From Micromonospora sp. LH3U1 (lineage in GTDB: Bacteria; Actinomycetota; Actinomycetes; Mycobacteriales; Micromonosporaceae), in assembly GCF_028475105.1 (NCBI RefSeq), contig NZ_CP116936.1, forward strand, positions 3,037,501 through 3,101,500: 64,000 nucleotides of DNA. Reading direction: 5' to 3'. Below the pieces are notes generated by a model. It saw nothing but the letters and a program-made list of their open reading frames with translations, did no database searches and had not been told where the DNA came from. The translations under genes and the position numbers were made by a program. Positions 8,613 through 18,800 of this stretch are shown here, in pieces; position 1 is the stretch's first letter, and each line of letters begins with the position of its first letter.

Positions 8613-9896
8613 ATGCGCGTGCTGCATGTGAACAAGTTCCTCTACCGCCGTGGCGGCGCCGAGGGTTACCTGCTCGACCTCGCGGACCTGCAACGGGCGG
8701 CGGGCGACACGGTCGCCTACTTCGGCATGAGCCATCCGGAGAACGAGTCGCCGTTGCCGTACGCGGCGCGGTTCCCGACCGAAGTGGAGTTGGAGCCGGC
8801 GCCGACCGGGGTGCGGCCACGCGCGGTGGCCGCCGGCCGGATGCTGTGGTCACCGACGAGCCGTCGCGGGCTGGCCCGGGTGATCGACGAGTTCAGGCCG
8901 GACGTGCTGCACCTGCACAACATCTACCACCAGCTCTCCCCGTCGGTGCTCGCCGCGGCCCGGTCGGCCGGCGTCCCGTGCCTGCTGACCATGCACGACT
9001 ACAAGCTCGCCTGCCCGAGCTACCAACTGCTGGACCGGGGCCGCCCCTGCCAGGCGTGCGTCACCGGCGGCCCGCTACAGGCGGCCCGTCGTCGTTGCAA
9101 GGACGGTTCGCTGTCCCGCAGCGCGCTGCTCGCGGTCGAGTCCTGGTTGCATCGGGAGTTGAACGCGTACGACCCGGTGCAGGTATTCGTCAGCCCGAGC
9201 GAGTTTCTGGCCGACGTGATGCGCCGCGCGGGCGTCTACCCGGACCGGTTGCGGGTGGTGAACCACTTCGTCGACCTGACCGGCATCGCCGCCAAGGAGG
9301 CACCCGGAGGCGGTGTCGTCTTCGCCGGCCGGCTGGCTCCGGAGAAGGGTGTCGACGTGCTGGTCGAGGCGGTCGCCGCGCTGCCCGACGGGGTCGCCGT
9401 GGACATCGCCGGGGACGGTCCGGCACGCCCCGGGTTGGAGGCGCTCGCCGCGCGGCGGGTGCCGGGGCGGATCCGGTTCCACGGTCGCCTCGACAAGCCG
9501 CGTCTGCACGAGCTGATCCGGTCGGCGGCGGTGGTCGCCGTCCCCTCACGGTGGCACGAGAACCAGCCGATGGCCGTGTTGGAGGCATTCGCCTGCGGTG
9601 TTCCGGTGGTCGCCACCGACCTGGGCGGTCTCCCCGAGCTGGTCGACTCCGATGTGGACGGCAGCATCGTCGCCGCCGACCGACCCACGGAGCTCGGCGC
9701 GGCGCTGAACGCCATCCTGGCCGACCCCCAGCGGGCGCGCCGGATGGGTCGGGCCGGCCGAGCGAAGGTCGCCCGGCAGTTCGCGCCCGACCTGCACCTG
9801 GCCCGGATCCGTGCGCTGTACGCCGAGGCCGCCGAGGCGCTGCCGACCGGGCGGCGTGCCGCCGGGGCATCGGCCGGTGGGGGAGCGGCCCGGTGA
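8613..9896 (+). CDS. GT4-type glycosyltransferase
   Basis: A 427-residue GT-B fold glycosyltransferase. The N-terminal acceptor domain begins MRVLHVNKFLYRRGGAE and carries MHDYKLACPSY followed by a Cys-bearing insertion (PCQACVTG, then RRC). The C-terminal donor domain has VVFAGRLAPEKGVDVL and the EAFACGVPVVATDLGGLPELV segment with the EX7E-type signature of retaining GT4 enzymes. It probably adds a sugar from a nucleotide donor to the lipid-linked repeat unit. I prefer the ATG at 8613 because the preceding in-frame extension to 8499 is low complexity and the conserved fold starts right at this Met. Its stop overlaps the next gene by four bases. Confidence 0.88.
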   Translation: MRVLHVNKFLYRRGGAEGYLLDLADLQRAAGDTVAYFGMSHPENESPLPYAARFPTEVELEPAPTGVRPRAVAAGRMLWSPTSRRGLARVIDEFRPDVLHLHNIYHQLSPSVLAAARSAGVPCLLTMHDYKLACPSYQLLDRGRPCQACVTGGPLQAARRRCKDGSLSRSALLAVESWLHRELNAYDPVQVFVSPSEFLADVMRRAGVYPDRLRVVNHFVDLTGIAAKEAPGGGVVFAGRLAPEKGVDVLVEAVAALPDGVAVDIAGDGPARPGLEALAARRVPGRIRFHGRLDKPRLHELIRSAAVVAVPSRWHENQPMAVLEAFACGVPVVATDLGGLPELVDSDVDGSIVAADRPTELGAALNAILADPQRARRMGRAGRAKVARQFAPDLHLARIRALYAEAAEALPTGRRAAGASAGGGAAR

Positions 9897-10885
9897 GCGG
9901 GGTCCGGGTGCTCTACCTCGCCGGAAGTGGTCGCAGCGGCAGCACGCTGGTCACCACGGTCCTGGGGCAGTTGCCGGGCTTCTTCGCCGCGGGTGAACTG
10001 CGCTATCTGTGGCGGCGCGGCGTCCTGGAGAACCGGCCCTGCGGCTGCGGTGCGCCGCTGGCCGACTGCCCACTCTGGACCCGCGTGCGCGCCGACCTGA
10101 CCGAGGCCGACCCGGCCGGCATCGCCGGCAGGCTCGCCGAGCGGTTGCGACTGCGCGGGCTGCCCGCACTGCTGCGCCGCCAGCGTCGGGGACAGCCGCC
10201 GGTCGCAGGGCACCCGGACGACACGCACCTGGCCCAGCTCTACGCCTCGATCGCCGAACACGCCCTGCCCGACCAGGCCGGTGGGGTCATCGTCGACTCC
10301 TCCAAGTTGCCGCCGTACGGCGCCCTGCTCGGCAGCCTGCCCGGCATCGACCTGTACGTGCTGCACGTGGTCCGCGACCCGCGGGCGACCGCGTACTCCT
10401 GGCGTCGCCGACGCCCACTGGACGGGCGCGTGGACGACCGGTTGATGACCCGGCCACCGGTCTGGAAGGCCGCCCTGCTCTGGCTGGTGTGGAACACCGC
10501 GACCGTACGGCTCTGGGGTGGCCACCGTGCCGCCGACGACCGTGCGGTGGGCCGCTACCTGCGGGTGCGGTACGAGGACTTCGTCGCCGACCCGGCCGGC
10601 ACCACGGCCCGGATCGTCCGGTTCGTCGGCGCGACCCCCGACGATCTGCCCTTCCCGACACCGGACACGGTGCGGCTGGCACCCACCCACTCGGTGGCCG
10701 GCAATCCCTCGCGGCACCGCACCGGTGTGGTCGGTGTGGTCGCTGACACCGAATGGCTGTCCGGTCTCTCCACCCGCGCCTACGCCGTGGTGACCGGGCT
10801 GACCGGACCGGCGCTGTCCCGGTTCGGCTACCCGTTGCGCCGCCCCGTTGTCCCCTCGTCACCCGCCACCCGGCAGGAAGGCTGA
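9893..10885 (+). CDS. Sulfotransferase family protein with Cys motif
   Basis: A 330-residue protein beginning at a GTG that overlaps the glycosyltransferase stop (GTGA), so the two are translationally coupled. It has the PAPS loop VLYLAGSGRSGSTLV at the very N terminus, the 3'-phosphate segment VVRDPRATAYSW in the middle and, between them, a CGCGAPLADCPLW cluster common in actinobacterial members of this family. That cluster may bind metal or form a disulfide, but this is unproven. The close pairing with a glycosyltransferase supports a sugar acceptor. Confidence 0.87.
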   Translation: MSGVRVLYLAGSGRSGSTLVTTVLGQLPGFFAAGELRYLWRRGVLENRPCGCGAPLADCPLWTRVRADLTEADPAGIAGRLAERLRLRGLPALLRRQRRGQPPVAGHPDDTHLAQLYASIAEHALPDQAGGVIVDSSKLPPYGALLGSLPGIDLYVLHVVRDPRATAYSWRRRRPLDGRVDDRLMTRPPVWKAALLWLVWNTATVRLWGGHRAADDRAVGRYLRVRYEDFVADPAGTTARIVRFVGATPDDLPFPTPDTVRLAPTHSVAGNPSRHRTGVVGVVADTEWLSGLSTRAYAVVTGLTGPALSRFGYPLRRPVVPSSPATRQEG

Positions 10886-10888
10886 ACG

Positions 10889-11800
10889 ATGCTGTCACTG
10901 GTGGTGGGCACCGGTCGCTGCGGTTCGACCCTGGTCCAGGAGTTGCTCTCCCGGCATCCCGCGGTCGGCTTCGTCTCCGGCCTGGACGACAAACTCTCCC
11001 GACTCAACCCCAGGGGCAGGTTCAACGGGGCGCTCTACCGGCGCTCCGCGCCGCGCCCGACGGGGATGACCTCGCTGCGGCACAGTCGACGGCTGCTGGA
11101 ACGGGGACGCCTGCGGGTGGCGCCGTCGGAGGCGTACCACCTGCTCGACCGGCAGGTGCTGGCCGGCTTCTCCCGACCGTGCCGGGACCTGGTGGCCGAG
11201 GACCTGACGCCGTTCGTGGCCCGGCGACTACGGGCCTTCTTCGACGAGCGGATCGCCCGGCAGGGCTGTCAGCAACTGGTGCAGCACGTCACCGGGTGGC
11301 CGCGTACCGGCCTGCTGCACGCCGCGTACCCGGACCTGCGGGTGGTCAACGTGGTGCGGGACGGCCGCGCGGTGGCCAACTCCTGGCTACAGATGGGCTG
11401 GTGGGACGGGTGGCGCGGGCCGGACAACTGGATCTACGGGCCGCTCCCGTCCGATCTGCTGGAGGAGTGGCTCGAGTCCGGCCGCTCCTTCCAGGTGCTC
11501 GCCGCGCTGGGTTGGAAGATGCTGATGGAGTCCTTCGCGGTGGCCCGGCTGCGCCACCCGGCCGACCAGTGGCTCGACGTGCGCTACGAGGACCTGGTCG
11601 AGCAACCCCGGGAGCAGGTGGGGCGGATGCTCGACTTCCTCGGGCTGAGCTGGTCACCCGCCTTCGAGAAGGGCTTCGCCCGGTACGACTTCTCGATGGG
11701 CCGGGCGGCAGCGTACCGGGACGAACTCAGCCCGGCGCAGCTCGCCGCGATCGAACGGGCGTTGGAGAAGCCGCTGGCCGAGTGGGGCTACCCGGTCTAG
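10889..11800 (+). CDS. Sulfotransferase family protein
   Basis: A 303-residue sulfotransferase-like protein. MLSLVVGTGRCGSTLV at the N terminus is the PAPS loop and VVRDGRAVANSW the 3'-phosphate site. The Trp-rich segment after the second motif (QMGWWDGWRGPDNW) may line the acceptor pocket. The ATG lies three bases after the stop of the previous sulfotransferase gene, so glycosyltransferase and both sulfotransferases form one operon that ends here. It is the fifth sulfotransferase-family gene in under 8 kb. Confidence 0.87.
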   Translation: MLSLVVGTGRCGSTLVQELLSRHPAVGFVSGLDDKLSRLNPRGRFNGALYRRSAPRPTGMTSLRHSRRLLERGRLRVAPSEAYHLLDRQVLAGFSRPCRDLVAEDLTPFVARRLRAFFDERIARQGCQQLVQHVTGWPRTGLLHAAYPDLRVVNVVRDGRAVANSWLQMGWWDGWRGPDNWIYGPLPSDLLEEWLESGRSFQVLAALGWKMLMESFAVARLRHPADQWLDVRYEDLVEQPREQVGRMLDFLGLSWSPAFEKGFARYDFSMGRAAAYRDELSPAQLAAIERALEKPLAEWGYPV

Positions 11801-11992
11801 GAAAATCCTGCCACCATCGCCTGGTTGATGGCTCAGTGTCGGACTTTCCCGCCGGGTGCTGCTGCCACAGCCGCCCAGCAACCCGGCGTGATCTGGGAGT
11901 GGCTCGCCGGATCGGGTACGGTCGCTTAGCACAAAGTCTATGAACCAGATTGGCTTCCTATGAAATGGAAGCCGAACCGGAGGGACACAGCC

Positions 11993-12811
11993 GTGAGGTT
12001 CCAAAGCGCCGTCCGTCAGGCCGGCCTCGTCGTGGCGATTGCCGCCCTCGCGGTGACCGCGGGATGCGCGAAGAAGGACGACAGCGAGGTCCAGGCGAAC
12101 GGGGTCAAGCTCGTCGAGGCGGGCAAGCTCACCGTCTGCACCCACCTGCCGTACCCGCCGTTCCAGTCCAAGGACTCCAGCGGCAAGGTGACCGGCTTCG
12201 ACGTCGAGGTCCTGGACCTGGTGGCCAAGGACCTGGGCGTCGAGCAGACGATCATCGACACCCCGTTCGAGGGGATCAAGTCCGGCCAGGACCTGAACAC
12301 CGGCAAGTGCGACGCGGCCGCCGCCGGCATGACGATCACCGAGGAACGGCAGAAGGTGATGAACTTCTCCGACCCGTACTTCGACGCCACCCAGGCGATG
12401 CTGGTGAAGACCGGCAAGGCGTACAAGTCGCTCGACGACCTCAAGGGCAAGAAGGTGGGCGTCCAGGCCGCCACCACGGGCCGTGACTACGCCAAGGGGC
12501 TCGAGAAGGAGAAGGGCCTGCAGCTCGTCGAGTTCGAGGACCTCGCCGCCGAGCAGCAGGCCCTCGCCAACGGCCAGGTCGAGGCCGCCATCAACGACCT
12601 GCCGGTCTGGACCGAATACCTCAAGGACAACCCGGGTGGGTTCCAGGTGGCCGCCGAGTTCAACACCGGCGAGCAGTACGGCTTCTCGGTGAAGAAGGAC
12701 GGCAACCCGGAGCTGCTCAAGAAGATCAACGAGGCGCTGGCGAAGGCCAAGCAGGACGGCACGTACAACACGATCTACGAGAAGTGGATCGGCAAGCGGC
12801 CGAGCGCCTGA
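11993..12811 (+). CDS. Polar amino-acid ABC transporter substrate-binding lipoprotein
   Basis: A family 3 solute-binding protein of about 272 residues. A signal of some 20 residues ends in the lipobox VTAGC, so it is anchored outside the membrane. The binding domain begins LTVCTHLPYPPFQ and contains GFDVEVLDLVA and NFSDPYF, both typical of glutamine/glutamate/histidine-type binding proteins. I place the start at the GTG at 11993 because GGAGGG lies eight bases upstream and the lipoprotein signal begins there; an ATG at 11960 would add 11 polar residues. The permease and ATPase follow in order. The exact amino acid cannot be read from sequence. Confidence 0.87.
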   Translation: MRFQSAVRQAGLVVAIAALAVTAGCAKKDDSEVQANGVKLVEAGKLTVCTHLPYPPFQSKDSSGKVTGFDVEVLDLVAKDLGVEQTIIDTPFEGIKSGQDLNTGKCDAAAAGMTITEERQKVMNFSDPYFDATQAMLVKTGKAYKSLDDLKGKKVGVQAATTGRDYAKGLEKEKGLQLVEFEDLAAEQQALANGQVEAAINDLPVWTEYLKDNPGGFQVAAEFNTGEQYGFSVKKDGNPELLKKINEALAKAKQDGTYNTIYEKWIGKRPSA

Positions 12812-12825
12812 TCGAAGCTCAGTGC

Positions 12826-12854
12826 AGGAGGGCGCGCGCCCCGCGCGCCCTCCT
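12826..12854 (+). terminator. Hairpin between binding-protein and permease genes
   Basis: A perfect 13-bp inverted repeat (AGGAGGGCGCGCG and its complement) with a three-base loop lies 14 bases after the stop of the binding-protein gene and upstream of the permease. There is no U-tract. Such hairpins usually act as partial terminators or mRNA 3' stabilisers, giving more binding protein than membrane components; this role is inferred. Confidence 0.7.
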
Positions 12855-12887
12855 CGTCGGTAACCTTTCGGAAGGCAACGAGCGAAC

Positions 12888-13682
12888 GTGAAGCTGCGAC
12901 GCCGCCAGCGGGAGCGGCTGTCCCTCGGGCTCCAGTACCTGGTCTTCATCGCCATCATCGCCACGGTGATCTTCGCGGCGGACTGGGACAGGTTGAAGGA
13001 CGCCTTCTTCCGCGTCGACATCATCAAGTCGATGTTCCCGACGATCATCACGGTCGCGCTGCGCAACACCATCCTCTACACGCTGGGCGCGTTCGCCTTC
13101 GGCCTGGTGTTCGGCACCATCCTCGCGCTGATGCGGCTGTCCCGGGTGGCGCCGTACCGCTGGGTGGCGACGGCGTACATCGAGCTGTTCCGAGGTCTGC
13201 CCGCGCTGCTGGTGCTCTTCCTCGTCGGGTACGGCGTTCCGATCGCCTTCCCGGAGCGTGAGATTCCGGGCGGTGTGTTCGGCTCGATCGCGATCGGGCT
13301 CGGGCTGACCGCCGCGGCGTACATGGCGGAGACCATCCGGGCCGGCATCCAGGCTGTCCCCAAGGGACAGATGGAGGCGGCGCGTACCCTCGGCATGTCG
13401 CACTTCACCGCCATGCGCACGATCGTCATCCCGCAGGCGTTCCGGATCGTGATCCCGCCGCTGACGAACGAACTCATCCTGCTCACCAAGGACTCGTCGC
13501 TGGCCTACGTGTTGGGCGTGACGGCACAGACCATCGAGGTCACCAAGTTCGGTCGGGACATGCTGAACGACCGGGTGAACGCCACTCCGCTGCTGGTGGC
13601 CGGCCTCGCCTACCTGGTGATCACTCTGCCCCTGTCCCAGGTGGTACGACGCCTCGAACTCCGATACGCCAAGGCTCGGTGA
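12888..13682 (+). CDS. Amino-acid ABC transporter permease
   Basis: A 264-residue inner-membrane permease of the His/Glu/Gln (HisMQ-type) family. It has about five helices and a clear EAA loop ([30 protein letters not shown]) that docks the ATPase. Starts at GTG 12888, preceded by GGAAGG. The last codons overlap the ATPase gene start by four bases. Only one permease gene is present, so a homodimer is expected. It partners the binding protein upstream and the ATPase downstream. Confidence 0.9.
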   Translation: MKLRRRQRERLSLGLQYLVFIAIIATVIFAADWDRLKDAFFRVDIIKSMFPTIITVALRNTILYTLGAFAFGLVFGTILALMRLSRVAPYRWVATAYIELFRGLPALLVLFLVGYGVPIAFPEREIPGGVFGSIAIGLGLTAAAYMAETIRAGIQAVPKGQMEAARTLGMSHFTAMRTIVIPQAFRIVIPPLTNELILLTKDSSLAYVLGVTAQTIEVTKFGRDMLNDRVNATPLLVAGLAYLVITLPLSQVVRRLELRYAKAR

Positions 13683-14527
13683 CTAGCATGACGATCACCC
13701 CATCCCGCCCGGCCGTCGAGATCCGCGACCTGCACAAGTCCTTCGGGCCGCTCGAGGTGCTCAAGGGCATCGACTTCGAGGTCGGCCAGGGCGAGGTGGT
13801 CTGCGTCATCGGGCCGTCCGGGTCAGGCAAGTCGACCCTGCTGCGCTGCGTCGACCTGCTGGAAGAGCCGACGGCCGGCAAGATCTGGGTGAACGGGGTC
13901 GAGATGACCGATCCGGATGTCGAGATCGACGCGGTGCGCCGTGGCATCGGCATGGTCTTCCAGTCGTTCAACCTGTTTCCGCACCTGACCGTGCTGAACA
14001 ACCTCACCATCGCCCAGCGCCGGGTGCTCCGGCGCGGCCGTGCCGAGGCCGAGCGCATCGCGCGGGTCAACCTGGAGCGTGTCGGGCTGATCGACAAGGC
14101 TGATGCGTTCCCGGCGCAGCTCTCCGGTGGTCAGCAGCAGCGGGCGGCGATCGCCCGGTCGCTGTCGATGGAGCCGAAGCTGATGCTCTTCGACGAGCCG
14201 ACCTCCGCGCTCGACCCGGAGTTGGTCGGTGACGTGCTCACCGTCATGCGCAAGCTGGCGGAGGACGGCATGACGATGATGGTGGTGACCCACGAGATGG
14301 CGTTCGCCCGGGACGTCGCCGACCGGGTCGTGTTCATGGATGGTGGCGTGGTGGTCGAGCAGGGGCCGCCGCAGGAGGTGCTCGGCTCCCCGAAGCACGA
14401 ACGGACCCGCGCGTTCCTCGCCCGGGTCCTCGACCCGACCCGTGTCGCGCAGCTCGGTCAGCCCGAGCAGTCGCCCGAGCCGACTGAGGCTCCCAGCCTG
14501 CCGGCCGACGACCGCCACAACCTCTGA
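13679..14527 (+). CDS. Amino-acid ABC transporter ATP-binding protein
   Basis: A 282-residue ATPase with Walker [10 protein letters not shown], signature LSGGQQQR, Walker [13 protein letters not shown] and the switch His in VVTHEM, all canonical for GlnQ/HisP-type subunits. It powers the importer formed with the two upstream genes. The GTG at 13679 overlaps the permease stop (GTGA); an ATG at 13688 is the alternative. About 25 Pro/Glu-rich residues at the C terminus exceed the usual family length and look unstructured. The operon ends at a strong hairpin 25 bases downstream. Confidence 0.92.
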   Translation: MTSMTITPSRPAVEIRDLHKSFGPLEVLKGIDFEVGQGEVVCVIGPSGSGKSTLLRCVDLLEEPTAGKIWVNGVEMTDPDVEIDAVRRGIGMVFQSFNLFPHLTVLNNLTIAQRRVLRRGRAEAERIARVNLERVGLIDKADAFPAQLSGGQQQRAAIARSLSMEPKLMLFDEPTSALDPELVGDVLTVMRKLAEDGMTMMVVTHEMAFARDVADRVVFMDGGVVVEQGPPQEVLGSPKHERTRAFLARVLDPTRVAQLGQPEQSPEPTEAPSLPADDRHNL

Positions 14528-14551
14528 CGACCCCTTCCCGTACGTCTGTCC

Positions 14552-14581
14552 GCCGGGCTGCCTGATCGATGGCAGCCCGGC
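14552..14581 (+). terminator. Rho-independent-like terminator of the amino-acid importer
   Basis: An 11-bp perfect inverted repeat (GCCGGGCTGCC and complement) with an 8-base loop lies just after the ATPase stop. No T-tract follows, as is usual in actinomycetes. Confidence 0.75.
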
Positions 14582-14671
14582 GTCGACTATGTGTCCGTCC
14601 GTGCGTGACAGGTTCATGTCAATCGACGGTCGTCGTGATGTCAACGTAATCTTTTTGCAATCAGACCTGTA

Positions 14672-14714
14672 CTTTCGTCGATGGATTACATAAGTTGCTG
14701 TCATCCATCGAAAG
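14672..14714. promoter_or_regulatory. Inverted repeat in AT-rich leader of the multicopper oxidase gene
   Basis: TCGATGGAT (14678-14686) and its complement ATCCATCGA (14703-14711) flank 16 bases. The symmetry extends outward as CTTTC and GAAAG with a three-base slip. The surrounding 14600-14720 is clearly more AT-rich than the genes, fitting a promoter/operator for the downstream oxidase operon. The rest of 14582-14836 shows no gene. Which regulator binds is unknown. Confidence 0.45.
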
Positions 14715-14836
14715 TTCTGAGTCTTCCGAGCAAAGTCCGCGACGAGCCTCACCCTCAGTCGTGCTACCGCCCCCGTGCTCGGCGGTCGATGCACCCTGCC
14801 CTCGTCGCGTCTTCGCCCGGTCGGGAACGGAGACCC

Positions 14837-15841
14837 ATGGACGATCACGCCGGTGGCCCTCACCGCCACCTGTCCCGCAGATCCCTCATCGCCACCGGAG
14901 CGCTCGCCGCCGGGGCGCTGGGCGCGTCCGCACCAACGATCGGCACCGCGTTCGGAGGCAGCCCCGCACAGGCCGCCGCAGGCGTCACGAAGAAGGTCAC
15001 CATCTACGCCGAGCAGCTGCCCGGCGGGCTGTTCGGCTACGGTCTGGCACCCGGCCAGGCCACCGTGCCCGGGCCGCTCCTGGAGATGTACGAGGGTGAC
15101 ACCCTGGAGATCACCCTGGTCAACACCACCAGCCAGCGGCTGTCCATCCATCCACACGGTGTGGACTACAGCACCGACTCGGACGGCAGCCCGTTCAACG
15201 CCTCGTTCAACAACCCCGGCGAGACGCGGACGTACGTCTGGCGCTCGCGGGAGATGTTCGCCGCAGCGGGTCGGCGGTTCATGCCCGGCAGCGCCGGCTA
15301 CTGGCATTACCACGATCACGCCATGGGCACCGACCACGGCACCGCCGGGGTGGCCAAAGGGCTGTACGGCGCGCTGATCGTCCGTCGCCGCGGCGACATC
15401 CTGCCGGAGAAGCAGTTCACGGTCGTGTTCCACGACATGACGATCAACAACCGGATGGCGCCGAACACGCCGATGTTCGAGGCGAACCTGGGCCAGCGGG
15501 TGGAGTGGATCGCCATTGGGCACGGCAACCTGTTCCACACCTTCCACCTGCACGCACACCGCTGGGCGGACAACCGCACCGGCATGCTCGAAGGCCCGAG
15601 CGACCCGAGCCACGTGATCGACAACAAGGACCTCAATCCGGGCAGCTCGTTCGGTTTTCAGGTGCTCGCCGGGGAGGGCGTCGGACCCGGGGCGTGGATG
15701 TACCACTGCCACGTGCAGACCCACTCCGACGGCGGCATGGCCGGGATCTTCCTGGTGCGCAACGCCGACGGCAGCATGCCGCCGGGCGCCGAGGAAGCGA
15801 TCCACCGGTTCCAGGGCCACACCCACACGCACGGAAGCTGA
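14837..15841 (+). CDS. Tat-exported two-domain multicopper oxidase
   Basis: A 334-residue protein with a twin-arginine signal (SRRSLIATGALAAG, residues 13-26) and two cupredoxin domains. Copper ligands are readable: HPHG at 105-108, HYHDH at 157-161, HTFHLHAH at 234-241 and HCHVQTHSDGGM at 290-301, together giving the type 1, 2 and 3 sites. The size suits the small, trimeric two-domain laccase/nitrite-reductase-like group, which oxidises phenols, amines or metals with O2. The ATG at 14837 begins the Tat signal and has GGAG upstream; the frame is open further upstream but that part is not signal-like. A cupredoxin gene lies two genes downstream and could serve as electron partner. Confidence 0.88.
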   Translation: MDDHAGGPHRHLSRRSLIATGALAAGALGASAPTIGTAFGGSPAQAAAGVTKKVTIYAEQLPGGLFGYGLAPGQATVPGPLLEMYEGDTLEITLVNTTSQRLSIHPHGVDYSTDSDGSPFNASFNNPGETRTYVWRSREMFAAAGRRFMPGSAGYWHYHDHAMGTDHGTAGVAKGLYGALIVRRRGDILPEKQFTVVFHDMTINNRMAPNTPMFEANLGQRVEWIAIGHGNLFHTFHLHAHRWADNRTGMLEGPSDPSHVIDNKDLNPGSSFGFQVLAGEGVGPGAWMYHCHVQTHSDGGMAGIFLVRNADGSMPPGAEEAIHRFQGHTHTHGS

Positions 15842-15864
15842 CCGAACCGAAAGTGGGGACGGGG

Positions 15865-18800
15865 ATGACCAGAACTATTCGACGAGCCCTCGCCGCGGTA
15901 GCGGCCTTCGCGACACTGATTCCAGCAACGACGGCGGCAGCCGCACCGCGAACGGCAGCGGCCCCGCAGGCGGCGCAGCCGCCGAAGACAGCGGTCCTCG
16001 TGTTTCACGGGCCGGTGGCCGAGCAACAGGACCCGGTCTCTCGCGCGGTGGACACCATCACGCAGCTTGGTGCCACCAATGACATCGATGTCAGGACCAC
16101 CACGGACCCGGGTGTGTTCACCACGGCCGGACTGTCGACGTACCGCAGCGTGGTCTTTCTCTCCGCGACGGGCGCCGCGCTCAACCGCGACCAGGAGTCG
16201 GCGCTGCAGAGCTACATGAAGGCCGGCGGCGGTTTCGTCGGCATCGCCGACGCCGCCCGCGCCCAGGTCGATTCGGCCTGGTTCACCGGCCTGATCGGCA
16301 CCCGCCCGGCGGGCGCCATCCCGGTGGCCGAGCCGGTGGCCCGGGTGACCGCCAGCGGCGAGAACGCGCCGAACGAGACCAAGGAGAAGCTGACCGACGG
16401 CGACGGCAACACCAAGTGGCTCGTCCGCACCCCGACGGCCTGGGTGGCATACGAGTTGAGCGCACCCAAGCGGATCACCGGGTACGCGCTGACGTCGGCC
16501 AACGACTCCTCCGGCCGGGACCCCAAGGACTGGACCCTGCAGGGCTCCACGGACGGCCAGACCTGGTCCGATCTGGACCGACGCACCAACCAGACCTTCC
16601 CCGACCGGTTCCAGACCCGCCGGTTCGACATCGCCACGCCGCAGGAGTTCACCCGCTACCGGTTGAACATCACCGCGAACAGCGGGGAGCCACTGACCCA
16701 GCTCGCCGACCTGCGCCTGTTCACCGGCAGCACCACCGCCCCGGAGCCGCCTGCGGTGAACCGCGCGGTGGTCGACATCCTGGACCGGAAACACCCGGCC
16801 ACGGCGTCGCTGCCGATGACCATCACCCGGTCGGACCGCTGGGAGAACTGGGACCCGAACCCCATCGGCACCGTGCACACGCTCGCGCAGGTGGAGGAGC
16901 GGCACTACAACCCGGGGCCGGGTGCCAACGGCGCCTTCCACCCCGTGTCCTGGTGCCGGGACTACGACGGCGGCCGGTCGTTCTACACCGGCATGGGCCA
17001 CACCGAGGGCAGCTACGGTGAGGAGGCGTTCCGTACGCACCTCGCCGGAGCCCTCAACTGGACCACCGGTCGCGTACGCGGCGACTGCCAGGCCACGATC
17101 GCCGCGAACTACAAGGTGGAACGGCTCACCGCGGCGAACCAGACCGGGCAACTGGACCAGATCGGCGAGCCGCACGGGCTCACCATCGCGCCGGACGGCA
17201 CGGTCTTCTACGTCGGCAAGGCGGCCTGCCCGAGCGGCCCGATCGCGGACTGGAACAACCCGAAGGTCGGCCTGGGCTGCGGCACCATCCACTCGTGGGA
17301 CCCGCGTACCAAGCAGGCCAAGCTGCTCACCACCCTCGAGGTGATGGGCAACCGGGGCAGCGGCTCCGAGTTGGTGAAGAACGAGGAGGGCCTGCTCGGC
17401 ATCGTGCCCGACCCCGCGTTCGCGGAGAACGGGTGGCTCTACGTCTACTGGATGCCACACGACTCCGTCGACCGGGTCAAGCGGGTCGGGCAGCGCACCG
17501 TCTCCCGGTTCACCTACGACCGCGAGGCGCAGACCATCGAGCACGCCACCCGCAAGGATCTGCTGCAGTTCCCGGTGCAGATCCACAGCTGCTGCCACGC
17601 CGGCGGCGGCATGGCGTTCGACGCCAAGGGCAACCTCTACGTCGGCTCCGGCGACAACAACTCCTCCGAGGGATCGCAGGGCTACTCCGGCAACAACTGG
17701 ACCCAGGAGTACCAGGGGATCTCGTTCCAGGACGCCCGCCGCACGTCGGGCAACACCAACGACCTCGCCGGCAAGATCATCCGGATTCACCCGGAGTCGG
17801 ACGGCACGTACACCATCCCGGAGGGCAACCTGTTCCCACCGGGCACCGAGAAGACCCGGCCGGAGATCTACGTGATGGGCGTCCGCAACATCGCCCGCCT
17901 GCAGATCGACCCGGTGCACCAGTGGCTGACCGCTGGCTGGGTCGGCCCGGACGCCGGATCGCCCAGCCCCACCCTGGGCCCGGCCAAGTACGAGACCGCC
18001 ACCATCATCACCTCGGCCGGTAACCAGGGCTGGCCCTACTGCATGGGCAACCGGCAGCCGTACCGGGATCGCAGCAGCACCGACGCGACCGTCCTCACCG
18101 GCTGGTACGACTGCGACAACCTGAAGAACGAGTCGCCGCGCAACACCGGACTGGTGGACATCCCGGCAGCCCGGGACAACATGATCTGGTATTCGCCCGA
18201 TGGCGGCGGCCCGGTGTTCCCGCAGCGAGCCGACGGCAGCGGCCTCCCGACCTACGTCGCGGCCGACGCCACCTACACACAGCCGTACCTGCGTGGCGGC
18301 GGGCAGGCCATCATGTCCGGCCCGACGTACCACCGGAAGCTCGTCGACACCAACAGTGGCGTGGCGTGGCCGGAGCACTGGGACGGAAAGTGGTTCATCG
18401 GCGACCAGTCGAACGCGACCAACCGGGTCGCGGTCACCGTCGACCCGGCCGGCGTGCCGCAGGCCGCCCCGCCGGTGTACGCCGAGTCGCTGCGGACCAT
18501 CATTCCGGGCGGCAACGGAGACGCCCGGCTGCAGAGCTGGATGGACGCCAAGTTCGGCCCGGACGGCGCGCTCTACCTGCTGGACTACGGCGGCGGGTTC
18601 TTCAGCCTGCACCCCAACCAGAAGCTGATCCGGATCACCTACACCGGTGGCGCGCCCACCCCGGCACCGGCCGCGAACTCGGTCGCCGTACAGAACAAGC
18701 CCCTGACCATCGCCTTCAACGGTTCCCGCTCCGGCGGCGTCAGCCACCGGTGGGAGTTCGGCGACGGCGCCACGTCGACCGAGGCGAACCCTCGGCACAC

